NCBI RefSeq assembly: GCF_013090115.1
Contig: NZ_JABFNN010000025.1
Coordinates: 1-64,000 of the forward strand
Direction of reading: 5' to 3'
DNA: 64,000 bases
Source: Flagellimonas amphidinii
Lineage (GTDB): Bacteria > Bacteroidota > Bacteroidia > Flavobacteriales > Flavobacteriaceae
Shown: one piece after another, positions 29,201-36,309 of the stretch
Layout of the letters: each line of letters opens with the position of its first letter
Position numbering within the stretch: the first letter of the stretch is position 1
Made by a program: the position numbers and the translations under genes
The notes under the pieces: generated by a model
What the model was told of the DNA's origin: nothing
Database searches by the model: none
The model's input: the letters and a program-made list of their open reading frames with translations, nothing else

Positions 29201-29483
29201 ATCTTCGGTAATCAATGAGTTTGCCATCAATCAAGATGCCTCATGGACACGTTTAAGCGAAGTAACGCTAGGTTACACTTTGAATTCCGAAAGGTTTAGG
29301 GAAAAGACAAAATTGGCTTCGTTATCCTTTACCCTAACAGGGCGAAATTTAGCACTATGGACAGATATTCTAGGGGTTGACCCTCAAACTAACCAAACTG
29401 GCGTCAGCAATGGATTTGGTATCGATTACTTTACCAATCCAGCATCAAAAACATACTCACTTAAATTGGAAATCAAATACTAA
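26265..29483 (+). CDS. SusC/RagA-type TonB-linked outer membrane protein
   Basis: 1072 residues: signal peptide ending in VHAQ (about 22), a carboxypeptidase-regulatory-like domain (TGTVSDSFDILPGATILVKG, about 25-95), the plug domain with IVQIRGANTISGSTQPLIIL and LDGVPISND (about 110-240), and a long TonB-dependent beta-barrel ending in an aromatic residue. It forms the ligand channel under the SusD lid and is energised by TonB. It overlaps the SusD start by one base. Peptidase neighbours favour a peptide ligand. Confidence 0.96.
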   Translation: MNALLKRLPLALILISLSVHAQKTVTGTVSDSFDILPGATILVKGTDQGTTTDFDGKYSIEVPDGAILVFTYLGYKDQEIEVGDKIFINVLLEEDAQALDEVVVNALGIEVDKETLGATVSKVKADQLATSGEVNLINALQAKASGVRIARSNGDPGAGAIVQIRGANTISGSTQPLIILDGVPISNDNLTGSSDVDGGTSQQSRLNDINEDDIESIDILKGASAAAIWGSEAANGVIVITTKRGRDTGKLNVVYRTTVFVDKVINLHPVQTNYGQGNNGVYNLGSIQSWGDEIASRPGGSDIFFPRNEEGYYIDQNNREWELVQTKNSKETFVERNFDKVFQDALSQKHYLSINNANDKGRYRFSIGALNQEGVIRESDYKRINVGFSGKYEFNDKLSVRSRFRYTNTKSLRIQQSSNTAGLLLGLLRNAPDFDISGYTGTYIDANGDTNENRHRSYRNPIGASTNPGYNNPLWTLYRQKSPNQVDRIIASADFDYRHNSWLRFKIRGSYDMYFDERRYFFPVHTAGRGTGRFNLDNINNRVSNFDFIARTKTLKIGGGFRGNLLTGYSFNERLRKSVYNEGANFLADTDAQVFSNSTEIEPTRHFITQRRKYRFYYTGSLDFKKQFFLNTAGAMERASTINGAFFYPSVDISWLFTKLNFLKDNLVLTHGKIRAGVGQVGVEPRAHRAQTTYETPTYSDYSDPLELAQFGGGFRFNNNLGNSNLKPEIKTEYEVGMDLKFLDNRLSLSGTYYYNTVEDILISLPTSPSTGADNIYANGASLENRGLELDLEYDFLKNNKGFKATVYGNFNNNKNKVLSILGTNTLALTSGSISSRAVVGYPMGTLWGSKALRNSDGSLDLDVNGFPQLAPEQGVLGDPNPEWRGAAGLRINYRSFFFNTLVEHSQGGVFAERTRFIMRNFGTHTDVGNTVTPTVDVIDRAGVIHPAGVPVRGNIQDFGAGPVLLNESYYTTIGGGFGSSVINEFAINQDASWTRLSEVTLGYTLNSERFREKTKLASLSFTLTGRNLALWTDILGVDPQTNQTGVSNGFGIDYFTNPASKTYSLKLEIKY

Positions 29484-30922
29484 TGCATATGAAATCAAAA
29501 ATCTATATAAGTATTTTCTGCGTTTTTTTGATGATATCTTGCAGTGAATCCTTTGAAGAACTAAATAGCAACCCGAATGCTATTACTGTTGATGAAAGAC
29601 TAAATCCCAGTTTATTGATAAAAGGCACTATGTTGGCCGACATAGCCATAAATGTCAGTCACTTGCAACGAATATCTGGAATGTGGTCCGGCCAATATAG
29701 AGGCGAAATATCACTATATCTAGGCCTTTACAACTATGACATATCTTCCGAAGAGTCCAATAGTGCATGGGGCTATGTATATAATGGCATACTCAAACAA
29801 AATCGGGAAATAGCCAAATACTACAATCTAAATGGCATTGATAGGAAAGGTCTGCTCATCTCTGGTATAACAAGGGTAATTGAAGCACACGCCGTAGGTA
29901 CTGCCACTATGATATGGGGAGATATTCCTTATTCCGAAGTCGGAGTGGAAAGTATTGAAGATCCTAAGTTTGATACGCAGACCGAAATCTATGAAGCACT
30001 TCAAAATATATTGGATGAAGCAATCATCTTATTGGGAAGTCCAGACACAGATGATGATTTGGATGAAGATATCTTCTTTGAAGGTGACAAGGAAAAATGG
30101 TTAAGAACAGCATATACCCTAAAAGCAAGATACTATCTTCAAAACAAACAATACACGGAAGCTTATGAAGCAGCACAAAACGGCATTTCTGAACATGATG
30201 GAAGTATGCGATTTACACCTTTGGAAACTGGAATAGTAGGTACTGAAAACCTTTTATATCGATTCATGATTGGAAGCAGAATCGGATTCATGAGTGTTGA
30301 AGATACATTTTTTCGAGATCTATTGAGTATTGATGAAGGCAGTCGCAGGAACGATAAAACTGATGAAAAAGCCAGAAGGAATTATTTGGAAGCTGGCGGA
30401 AAAAGTGGAACGGGCAGCACCAATATAATTAATGGAGAATTCACTCCAATGAATCTAGTTACCTATCAAGAAAACCTTTTGATCCTTGCCGAAACCGGCG
30501 CCAGAACCATTTCTTTTGAAGAAGGTCTAAACCAATTGAACCTGGTTCGGGAGTTTTTGGAATCCGAAGATTCATTTGATATACGATTTTCTGGTGATGT
30601 GGATGATAAAATTTATGAAGCCTATGCAGACGAAGACTTTGAAGCCGGGGGAATGGAAAATGAAGATGGTATCGATAAAACACGGGCCTTACTACGTGAA
30701 ATTATAGAAGAACGCTACGTAACAGGGTTTGGCACATTCATGCCTTGGAACGATTTAAGACGACTTCGTACCGAGACAGATATTGTTGTACCTGTTCCCT
30801 TTAATAGATCTGGTATTGAAATTCACCCGCAGCGTTTTATAATTTCCCAAAACGAACTCAATTCCAATAATAATGCACCCGTTGGATTATCTATTTTTGA
30901 ACCCATGTCCATTAATCAATAA
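29483..30922 (+). CDS. SusD/RagB-like outer membrane lipoprotein
   Basis: 479 residues with a lipobox (FLMISCSES, Cys about 20) and a SusD-like helical fold with TPR-type repeats (YTLKARYYLQNKQYTEAYEAAQNGI). It binds the ligand on the cell surface as the lid of the SusC barrel. The ATG at 29483 shares its A with the SusC stop (TAATG); a second ATG at 29489 is equally possible. An acidic stretch (DTDDDLDEDIFFEGD) lies near 190. Confidence 0.95.
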   Translation: MHMKSKIYISIFCVFLMISCSESFEELNSNPNAITVDERLNPSLLIKGTMLADIAINVSHLQRISGMWSGQYRGEISLYLGLYNYDISSEESNSAWGYVYNGILKQNREIAKYYNLNGIDRKGLLISGITRVIEAHAVGTATMIWGDIPYSEVGVESIEDPKFDTQTEIYEALQNILDEAIILLGSPDTDDDLDEDIFFEGDKEKWLRTAYTLKARYYLQNKQYTEAYEAAQNGISEHDGSMRFTPLETGIVGTENLLYRFMIGSRIGFMSVEDTFFRDLLSIDEGSRRNDKTDEKARRNYLEAGGKSGTGSTNIINGEFTPMNLVTYQENLLILAETGARTISFEEGLNQLNLVREFLESEDSFDIRFSGDVDDKIYEAYADEDFEAGGMENEDGIDKTRALLREIIEERYVTGFGTFMPWNDLRRLRTETDIVVPVPFNRSGIEIHPQRFIISQNELNSNNNAPVGLSIFEPMSINQ

Positions 30923-30973
30923 TGTTGGAAAAACAAAACCGGCTTTGTTAAGACTATTTTTAATCTTGTCCTT

Positions 30974-32542
30974 ATGAAATCCATTTGCAAAGTCTTTATA
31001 CTGACACTATTGTTCTTGCCCTTTCTAATCTGTTGTGGCATAAAGAAAATAGAAGCTGATATTCTAATTAAAAATGGTTTGGTGTATGATGGCGTATCCA
31101 CCAAGCCATCTAAAAACAGTATTGTTGTTAAGGGGGATAAAATCATTCATGTGGGTGATTTATCCGGTTTTCAAATTGTTGCAAAAAAAACAATAAATGC
31201 CAGTGAACTTATCGTTTGCCCAGGCTTTATAGACCCACATACCCACGCTGATCGGGATTTGAACAAAGCCGAAACCTCTCATAACAAACCTTTTCTGTTC
31301 CAAGGTATAACTACCGTAGTTGTTGGGAATGATGGCGCCAGTTTTTATCCCCTTAAAGAATTCAAGGCACTCTATAATGCTCAAGGAATTGGCACCAATG
31401 TAGTGCCTTTGGTTGGACATGGCACAATACGAGAACAAATAATGGGAAAAAGCGATAAACTGGCCACCGCTGCTGAAATAAAGAAAATGCAACAACTCGT
31501 AGATCAAGAAATGAAAGCTGGTGCCTTTGGTATTTCTACAGGTCTTTTTTATTCTCCCGGAAGTTATTCCAATACTGAAGAGGTCATTGCATTGGCAAAA
31601 ATTGCTGCAGAAAATGGAGGAATCTACGATACACATCTAAGAGATGAGAGTTCTTATAATGTGGGGTTGATGTATTCAATTGAAGAAGCCATAGAAATTG
31701 GCAGACAAGCCAAACTTCCCATTCATATTTCGCATATTAAATGTTTAGGGGTTGATGTCTGGGATAAAAGCAAAGCTATAATAGACCTGATTGAAAAAGC
31801 ACATGAGGAAGGTCTTGAAATTACAGCAAACCAATACCCTTATAGCGCCTCTGCGACCGGACTGAAAGCTGCCGTGGTACCCCGTTGGGCCGAAAGTGGC
31901 GGTAAAGATTCCCTGTTCATCCGATATAATGATCCAAAGCTTAAAAATAAAATCCTAACGGAAATAAATGAGAACATTGCTAGAAGAGGCGGTGCCGAAA
32001 AGCTATTGATCGTAAAATCCAAAAAGGGAAATTTTATAGGGAAAAATTTATTGCAAATATCAAACATGCTTGATTTACCTGCCAATGAAACCGTAATTGA
32101 GTTGTTAAAATCGGGGTATGTTCGTGTGGCATCTTTCAATATGGCCAATGATGATATTCTTACTTTTATGAAACAGGACTGGATTGTTACGGGATCGGAT
32201 GGCAATACCGGACATCCAAGAAAATTTGGTTCCTTTCCCAGAAAGTTTCATACCTATGTAGCTCAGAAAAAAATAATAGACACTTCTAGGTTCATCAATA
32301 GTAGTAGTGCAAAAACAGCAGAGATATTTAAAATTGACCGAAGAGGAAAATTGAAAAAGGACTATTATGCTGATATAATAATTTTTGACCCAAAAACATT
32401 TCGAGATAAGGCGGACTATACAAATGCCTTTCAACTATCTGAAGGGCTTGTCTATAGCATATTGAATGGAAAAATCACCATTGAAAATGGAAAGTACAAT
32501 AATACCCTTAATGGTAAAGTGCTTAAAAAAAGAAAGCCTTAA
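30974..32542 (+). CDS. N-acyl-D-amino-acid deacylase-like amidohydrolase, lipoprotein
   Basis: 522 residues with a lipobox ending in LICCG (Cys about 20-21), then an amidohydrolase barrel. PGFIDPHTHADRD gives the first metal His pair, HISHIKCLG the next, and SDGNTGHPRKFGSFPRK the catalytic Asp with the Arg loop typical of D-aminoacylases. Such enzymes remove the acyl group from N-acyl-D-amino acids or D-glutamate/aspartate derivatives. Sitting 51 bp after SusD, it points to uptake of D-residue-containing peptides, possibly peptidoglycan-derived; that is inference. Confidence 0.85.
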   Translation: MKSICKVFILTLLFLPFLICCGIKKIEADILIKNGLVYDGVSTKPSKNSIVVKGDKIIHVGDLSGFQIVAKKTINASELIVCPGFIDPHTHADRDLNKAETSHNKPFLFQGITTVVVGNDGASFYPLKEFKALYNAQGIGTNVVPLVGHGTIREQIMGKSDKLATAAEIKKMQQLVDQEMKAGAFGISTGLFYSPGSYSNTEEVIALAKIAAENGGIYDTHLRDESSYNVGLMYSIEEAIEIGRQAKLPIHISHIKCLGVDVWDKSKAIIDLIEKAHEEGLEITANQYPYSASATGLKAAVVPRWAESGGKDSLFIRYNDPKLKNKILTEINENIARRGGAEKLLIVKSKKGNFIGKNLLQISNMLDLPANETVIELLKSGYVRVASFNMANDDILTFMKQDWIVTGSDGNTGHPRKFGSFPRKFHTYVAQKKIIDTSRFINSSSAKTAEIFKIDRRGKLKKDYYADIIIFDPKTFRDKADYTNAFQLSEGLVYSILNGKITIENGKYNNTLNGKVLKKRKP

Positions 32543-32605
32543 TAACTGCTGTCTCCAAAACCTAAATAACGAAAAGAACTTTAGTGTTTCTCTGCAAATA
32601 CATTC

Positions 32606-32917
32606 CTATTCGGCTACCTCGCCTTCCCAGTTCATAAAACCACCTTCTAAATTATAAGTGTTTTCAATACCAATACTGTTCATAATGGCACAGGCTTGTC
32701 CACTACGGTTGCCCGATCTGCAGTAGACATAATAGTTTTTGGACTTGTCTAATTTTTCCAACTCATCCAAAAATTCCTGCCCCAAATAAATATCTATATT
32801 GGTGGCGCCAGGAATATAGCCTTCCTCCACTTCTTCCGGAGTTCGCACATCCAGAATAAAAGCATTGGTATCGCTTTCTAATTGTTCAGCCCATTCCTCT
32901 TGTGATAAATCTGACAT
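32606..32917 (-). CDS. Single-domain rhodanese-like protein
   Basis: 103 residues with the loop CRSGNRSGQA carrying the active-site Cys, and the start pattern FILDVRTPEEVEEGYIPGATNI. It could transfer sulfane sulfur or act as a thiol donor; no partner is certain. ATG 32917 is chosen over 32941 because a TATTTTTG -7 box (32946-32939) overlaps the latter. It follows two periplasmic thiol proteins. Confidence 0.9.
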   Translation of the reverse strand: MSDLSQEEWAEQLESDTNAFILDVRTPEEVEEGYIPGATNIDIYLGQEFLDELEKLDKSKNYYVYCRSGNRSGQACAIMNSIGIENTYNLEGGFMNWEGEVAE

Positions 32918-32938
32918 AGTAGTAATATTTATGTCATG

Positions 32939-32946
32939 CAAAAATA
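32939..32946 (-). promoter_or_regulatory. -7 box of the rhodanese gene
   Basis: TATTTTTG on the minus strand, placing a start near 32935. It lies in the T-run of the preceding terminator, so the upstream transcript ends where this one begins. No clear -33 element. Confidence 0.4.
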
Positions 32947-32972
32947 AAAATCCGGAGCATTACCCCGGATTT
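32941..32972 (-). terminator. Terminator after the redoxin gene
   Basis: AAATCCGG (minus strand, 32972-32965) and CCGGATTT (32955-32948) pair around a 9-nt loop, followed by TTTTATTTTT. Confidence 0.8.
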
Positions 32973-33000
32973 GAATTTCCATTATTTTGTGATTTTATCT

Positions 33001-33618
33001 TTATTTTATGCCGCAACCGATAGCCTTCGTAGTCTTGGTTACAATTTCATTCCCGGCCAACATGGCATCCACAGCACTTTCAACAAACTTTTCCTCCACT
33101 TTTGATGCATCTTGGTAATTATCATCAATAGCACCTATGTATTTTACCATGTTGCCTTTAGAGGTATTTTCCAGTAAAAAGACATGAGGTGTTCGTGTAG
33201 CTCCAAATTGCGGATAAACTTTTTGGCCCTCATCAAAAAGATAAGGAAAGGTAAACCCCTTTTCAGCTGCCCTTACTTTCATTTTCTCAAAACTGTCCCC
33301 AGACTTAATATCAGGATTATTGGGGTTAATGGCGATTACTGGTACACCCAAAGAACGGTATTTGGCATCCAATGCAACAATACGATCCTCATAGGCAATA
33401 GCATACGGACACGTATTGCATGTAAAAATCACAATAAAACCTTTTGCTTCACTAAAATCTGAAAGGGAAACCATATTGTCATCAATATTTTTAAGGGAAA
33501 AATCTGAAACGATATCCCCAATATTGTATCCGTCAACCCCAGTAGGCTTCAATATGGTAGAGAAGGCCCCCAAGGAAATTACTAGGGCTAAAAGACCCAA
33601 AATTTTAAGTGTTTTCAT
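33001..33618 (-). CDS. Periplasmic redoxin (AhpC/TSA thioredoxin fold, CNTC motif)
   Basis: 205 residues with an N-terminal signal sequence (to about 20) and a thioredoxin fold carrying TCNTCPYAIAYEDRI (about 72-85), the CxxC of the redoxin group that processes peroxides or thiols. The C-terminus ends in IGCGIK with a third Cys. It lies 7 bp after the TlpA-like gene, so the two are surely cotranscribed. Confidence 0.88.
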   Translation of the reverse strand: MKTLKILGLLALVISLGAFSTILKPTGVDGYNIGDIVSDFSLKNIDDNMVSLSDFSEAKGFIVIFTCNTCPYAIAYEDRIVALDAKYRSLGVPVIAINPNNPDIKSGDSFEKMKVRAAEKGFTFPYLFDEGQKVYPQFGATRTPHVFLLENTSKGNMVKYIGAIDDNYQDASKVEEKFVESAVDAMLAGNEIVTKTTKAIGCGIK

Positions 33619-33625
33619 TACGGTA

Positions 33626-34183
33626 TCAGTTTAAAAATTTGCTCAACTCAGTATTCAGCTCCTCATAGGTAAAACCCTGCTCATAAAAGGTGCGTTTGTC
33701 CTTGTTATATATAAGTGTTGCTGGTATACCTCCTCCCCAATCTTGATCAACTTTAGGAATCCATACATGTTGCTTAGGGTCATCCAGAATAACCACTTTG
33801 GATTGTATTCCTTTTTTTTCCACATAAGGTTCCAATCTTGTTTTCCACATGTTGGGCATATCCAGACTTACTAAAATCACTTCCACACCATTCTTCTTTT
33901 GTTCTGCATTTACCTGTTCAAAATACGGCATTTCCTCAATACAAGGTTTGCACCAAGTGGCCCAAAAATTAATCACATATATTTTCTCGTCTTTTTGATA
34001 CAATAATGATTCAAACTCTTCAAAATTATAGACAGGAAATTTTACGGGATCATCAACTTCTTTAGTCTGAACTTCCACTATATCTGATGAAGATGAGTAC
34101 GACATCTCTTCTTTTTTATTTTTATTTCCACAACTAGAGCATATGAATAGAATGCCCAAAACAAAAAACAATAAGTTATTCAT
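33626..34183 (-). CDS. TlpA-like thiol-disulfide oxidoreductase, lipoprotein
   Basis: 185 residues with a lipobox (LFICSSCGN, Cys about 19) and a thioredoxin domain with INFWATWCKPCIEEMP (CxxC about 80-83). Such proteins reduce periplasmic disulfides, for example in cytochrome c maturation, but no ccm genes are near. First gene of a thiol-redox trio (TlpA, redoxin, rhodanese). Confidence 0.9.
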   Translation of the reverse strand: MNNLLFFVLGILFICSSCGNKNKKEEMSYSSSSDIVEVQTKEVDDPVKFPVYNFEEFESLLYQKDEKIYVINFWATWCKPCIEEMPYFEQVNAEQKKNGVEVILVSLDMPNMWKTRLEPYVEKKGIQSKVVILDDPKQHVWIPKVDQDWGGGIPATLIYNKDKRTFYEQGFTYEELNTELSKFLN

Positions 34184-34287
34184 TATCCGATTTTTACGAT
34201 TCTAAAATTAACCAATGACCTATCCATCTTTTCTTTTTTAACAAAACTTTATCTGTTAAAAATACATCGATAAAGGATATATCAGCA

Positions 34288-34304
34288 TACATTTGTATAT
34301 ACAA
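34288..34304 (+). promoter_or_regulatory. Promoter -7 box overlapping a 12-bp palindrome before the MarR gene
   Basis: TACATTTG (34288-34295) matches the -7 consensus; TTGTATATACAA (34293-34304), a perfect palindrome, overlaps its last three bases and the predicted start site. A protein bound there would block transcription, which suits autorepression by the MarR product. Confidence 0.5.
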
Positions 34305-34317
34305 TTATTGTTTGTAC

Positions 34318-34764
34318 ATGAATGTGGAGGAAATCATAAAAACAGAAAAGGAAATTCCCTTGAAGCCCCGAACCATGATTCATTTTGCATTGGTAGGCAA
34401 CAAAATCAGGGAACAATTTGCTTTGGCTTTAAAGCCTTTTGAAATTTCTGAACCCCAATTCAATGTATTGCGCATTCTTAGAGGTCAAAAAGGCAAGCCC
34501 TGTAATCTGTCCACAATAAATGAGCGTATGGTCACCAAAATGAGCAATACTACGCGTTTGGTGGACAAACTTATCGCTAAAGAATATGTGGAGCGATGGG
34601 TGTGTCCTGAAAATAGACGTAAAGTGGAAATCATGATTACAGCTGGTGGTCTGGAAGCACTAAAAGAAATTGATCATGTTATTCAAGAAACTGAAACTGA
34701 TGTTTTGAAGAATTTTTCCACCCATGAACTTAAAGAACTTAATAATCTCCTAGATAAATTTTAA
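34318..34764 (+). CDS. MarR family transcriptional regulator
   Basis: 148 residues; winged helix with LSTINERMVTKMSNTTRLVDKL as recognition helix region and RRKVEIMITAGGLEAL as the wing. It is a dimeric repressor family that responds to phenolics or oxidants. ATG 34318 is chosen; an in-frame TTG at 34312 lacks support. One base separates it from the nitroreductase start codon, and an operator-like palindrome precedes it, so it probably controls itself, the nitroreductase and perhaps yceI. Confidence 0.9.
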   Translation: MNVEEIIKTEKEIPLKPRTMIHFALVGNKIREQFALALKPFEISEPQFNVLRILRGQKGKPCNLSTINERMVTKMSNTTRLVDKLIAKEYVERWVCPENRRKVEIMITAGGLEALKEIDHVIQETETDVLKNFSTHELKELNNLLDKF

Positions 34765-34765
34765 C

Positions 34766-35398
34766 ATGAACAATGTCATAGAAAATAGAACCTGGCGTTA
34801 CGCCACAAAAAAATTCGATGCCAGTAAAAAAGTATCGGATGAAGATATGGAAACCATATTGGAAGCCACAAGATTAAGTGCTTCATCTTATGGATTGCAA
34901 CCTTATCACGTTTTTGTGATAACAGATCAGGAACTCAAAGAAAAATTAAAACCCTTTTCTTGGAACCAATCGCAAATTACAGACGCTTCTCACCTACTGG
35001 TGTTTGCCAACGTTACAGATTTTGGTGAAGAATTAGTGGATGGATATTTACAAAATTTGAGCAAGACCAGAAATGTACCAATGGAAGGGTTGAAAGACTA
35101 TAGCAATATGATGAAATCAAGTTTGCTAAACCTTCCTGTTGAGACCAAGAGCAACTGGACAGCCAAACAGGTATATATCGCCCTGGGCAATGTCATGCAA
35201 GCTGCTGCTGAGCTAAAGATTGACACATGCCCGATGGAAGGTTTTCAAGCTGATGAATACAACAAAATCTTGGCCCTTACTGAAAAAAATCTCAATGCAG
35301 TGGTTGTGCTTCCCTTAGGATATCGATCCGATGAAGATGGGACTCAGCACATGCCCAAAGTGAGAAAATCAAATGAAGAATTATTTACACATTTATAA
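34766..35398 (+). CDS. NAD(P)H-dependent nitroreductase (NfsB-like)
   Basis: 210 residues; FMN-binding pattern RWRYATKKFDASK-type start (TWRYATKKFD), RLSASSYGLQPYHVFV and MEGFQADEYNKIL, close to NfsB/NfnB oxidoreductases that reduce nitroaromatics and quinones. Starts two bases after the MarR gene; such pairs respond to electrophile stress. Confidence 0.9.
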   Translation: MNNVIENRTWRYATKKFDASKKVSDEDMETILEATRLSASSYGLQPYHVFVITDQELKEKLKPFSWNQSQITDASHLLVFANVTDFGEELVDGYLQNLSKTRNVPMEGLKDYSNMMKSSLLNLPVETKSNWTAKQVYIALGNVMQAAAELKIDTCPMEGFQADEYNKILALTEKNLNAVVVLPLGYRSDEDGTQHMPKVRKSNEELFTHL

Positions 35399-35437
35399 AC
35401 CTTTATTAATTCAATTACAATAATTAAAAACACAATC

Positions 35438-36013
35438 ATGAAAAAGACAATTTTAAGTTTAGCCCTTACCGTTATTTTTGGAGCATCAACTTTTGCCAAT
35501 CCTATTGACGGAGAAAAGAAAGAAGTGAAAGCTAGTGAAAGCTCTGTAACTTGGAAAGCTTACAAAGTAACTGGGTCACATACTGGTACAGTAAACCTTA
35601 AATCTGGATCTTTGGAATTTGACGGAGACAAATTGGTTGGTGGAGAGTTTGTAGTGGACATGACCACAATAAACACTACCGATCTTCAAGGGGAATACAA
35701 AGGTAAATTGGACGGTCACTTGAAATCTGATGATTTCTTTTCAACTGCCTCCAACCCAACATCTAAATTGGTTTTCACTAATGTTGAAGCTTCTGGGAAG
35801 AACTCTTACAAAGTAACTGGAGACCTTACTATTAAAGGTATTACCAAGCCAATTACTTTTGATGTATCCATTTATGGAAGTAAAGCTACAGCAACTTTGA
35901 AAGTTGACCGCACAAATTACGACGTAAAGTACGGTTCCGGAAGTTTCTTTGATAACTTAGGGGACAAAACCATTTACGACGAATTCGACTTGGTTGTTGA
36001 TTTGCAGATGTAA
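35438..36013 (+). CDS. YceI family periplasmic protein
   Basis: 191 residues with a signal peptide (cleavage near TFANP, about 20) and the lipocalin-like YceI beta-barrel (VTWKAYKVTGSHTGTVNLKSG to DEFDLVVDL), which binds isoprenoid-type lipids such as polyprenyl quinones. It follows the nitroreductase by 39 bp. Quinone-related function for both would make sense, which is inference. Confidence 0.9.
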   Translation: MKKTILSLALTVIFGASTFANPIDGEKKEVKASESSVTWKAYKVTGSHTGTVNLKSGSLEFDGDKLVGGEFVVDMTTINTTDLQGEYKGKLDGHLKSDDFFSTASNPTSKLVFTNVEASGKNSYKVTGDLTIKGITKPITFDVSIYGSKATATLKVDRTNYDVKYGSGSFFDNLGDKTIYDEFDLVVDLQM

Positions 36014-36034
36014 TCAGCTGTGTTTAGTGTTTGA

Positions 36035-36068
36035 AAATCCCATCTGAGACTTTTCAGATGGGATTTTT
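36035..36068 (+). terminator. Terminator of the marR-nitroreductase-yceI transcript
   Basis: AAATCCCATCTGA and TCAGATGGGATTT form a 13-bp stem over a short loop, followed by TTTTT. Strong and perfectly paired. Confidence 0.93.
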
Positions 36069-36309
36069 AATTGTTCACCCCTTTTGCACGCCATAGGTCA
36101 AAAAACTACAACGCCATTTTTCTTTCACAATCTATTCTTTTCCACATATATCCTTTTCCCTGTTTAGATAAATCCAATTTTTGGTAAAAGACTCTTTCAT
36201 TGATATTTATGAAACTTTCGTGGGCATTAAAATTTTAAATATGTATCTTTAGAGTACCTATTAATGCTAGAATATTTCCGCCCCAAAATATCCTATTTAA
36301 AATCTTATC

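Noticed and set aside
28805..29218. 137-residue plus-strand ORF inside the SusC gene
   Set aside because: Out-of-frame shadow, rich in Arg/Trp/Ser, within the conserved beta-barrel region.
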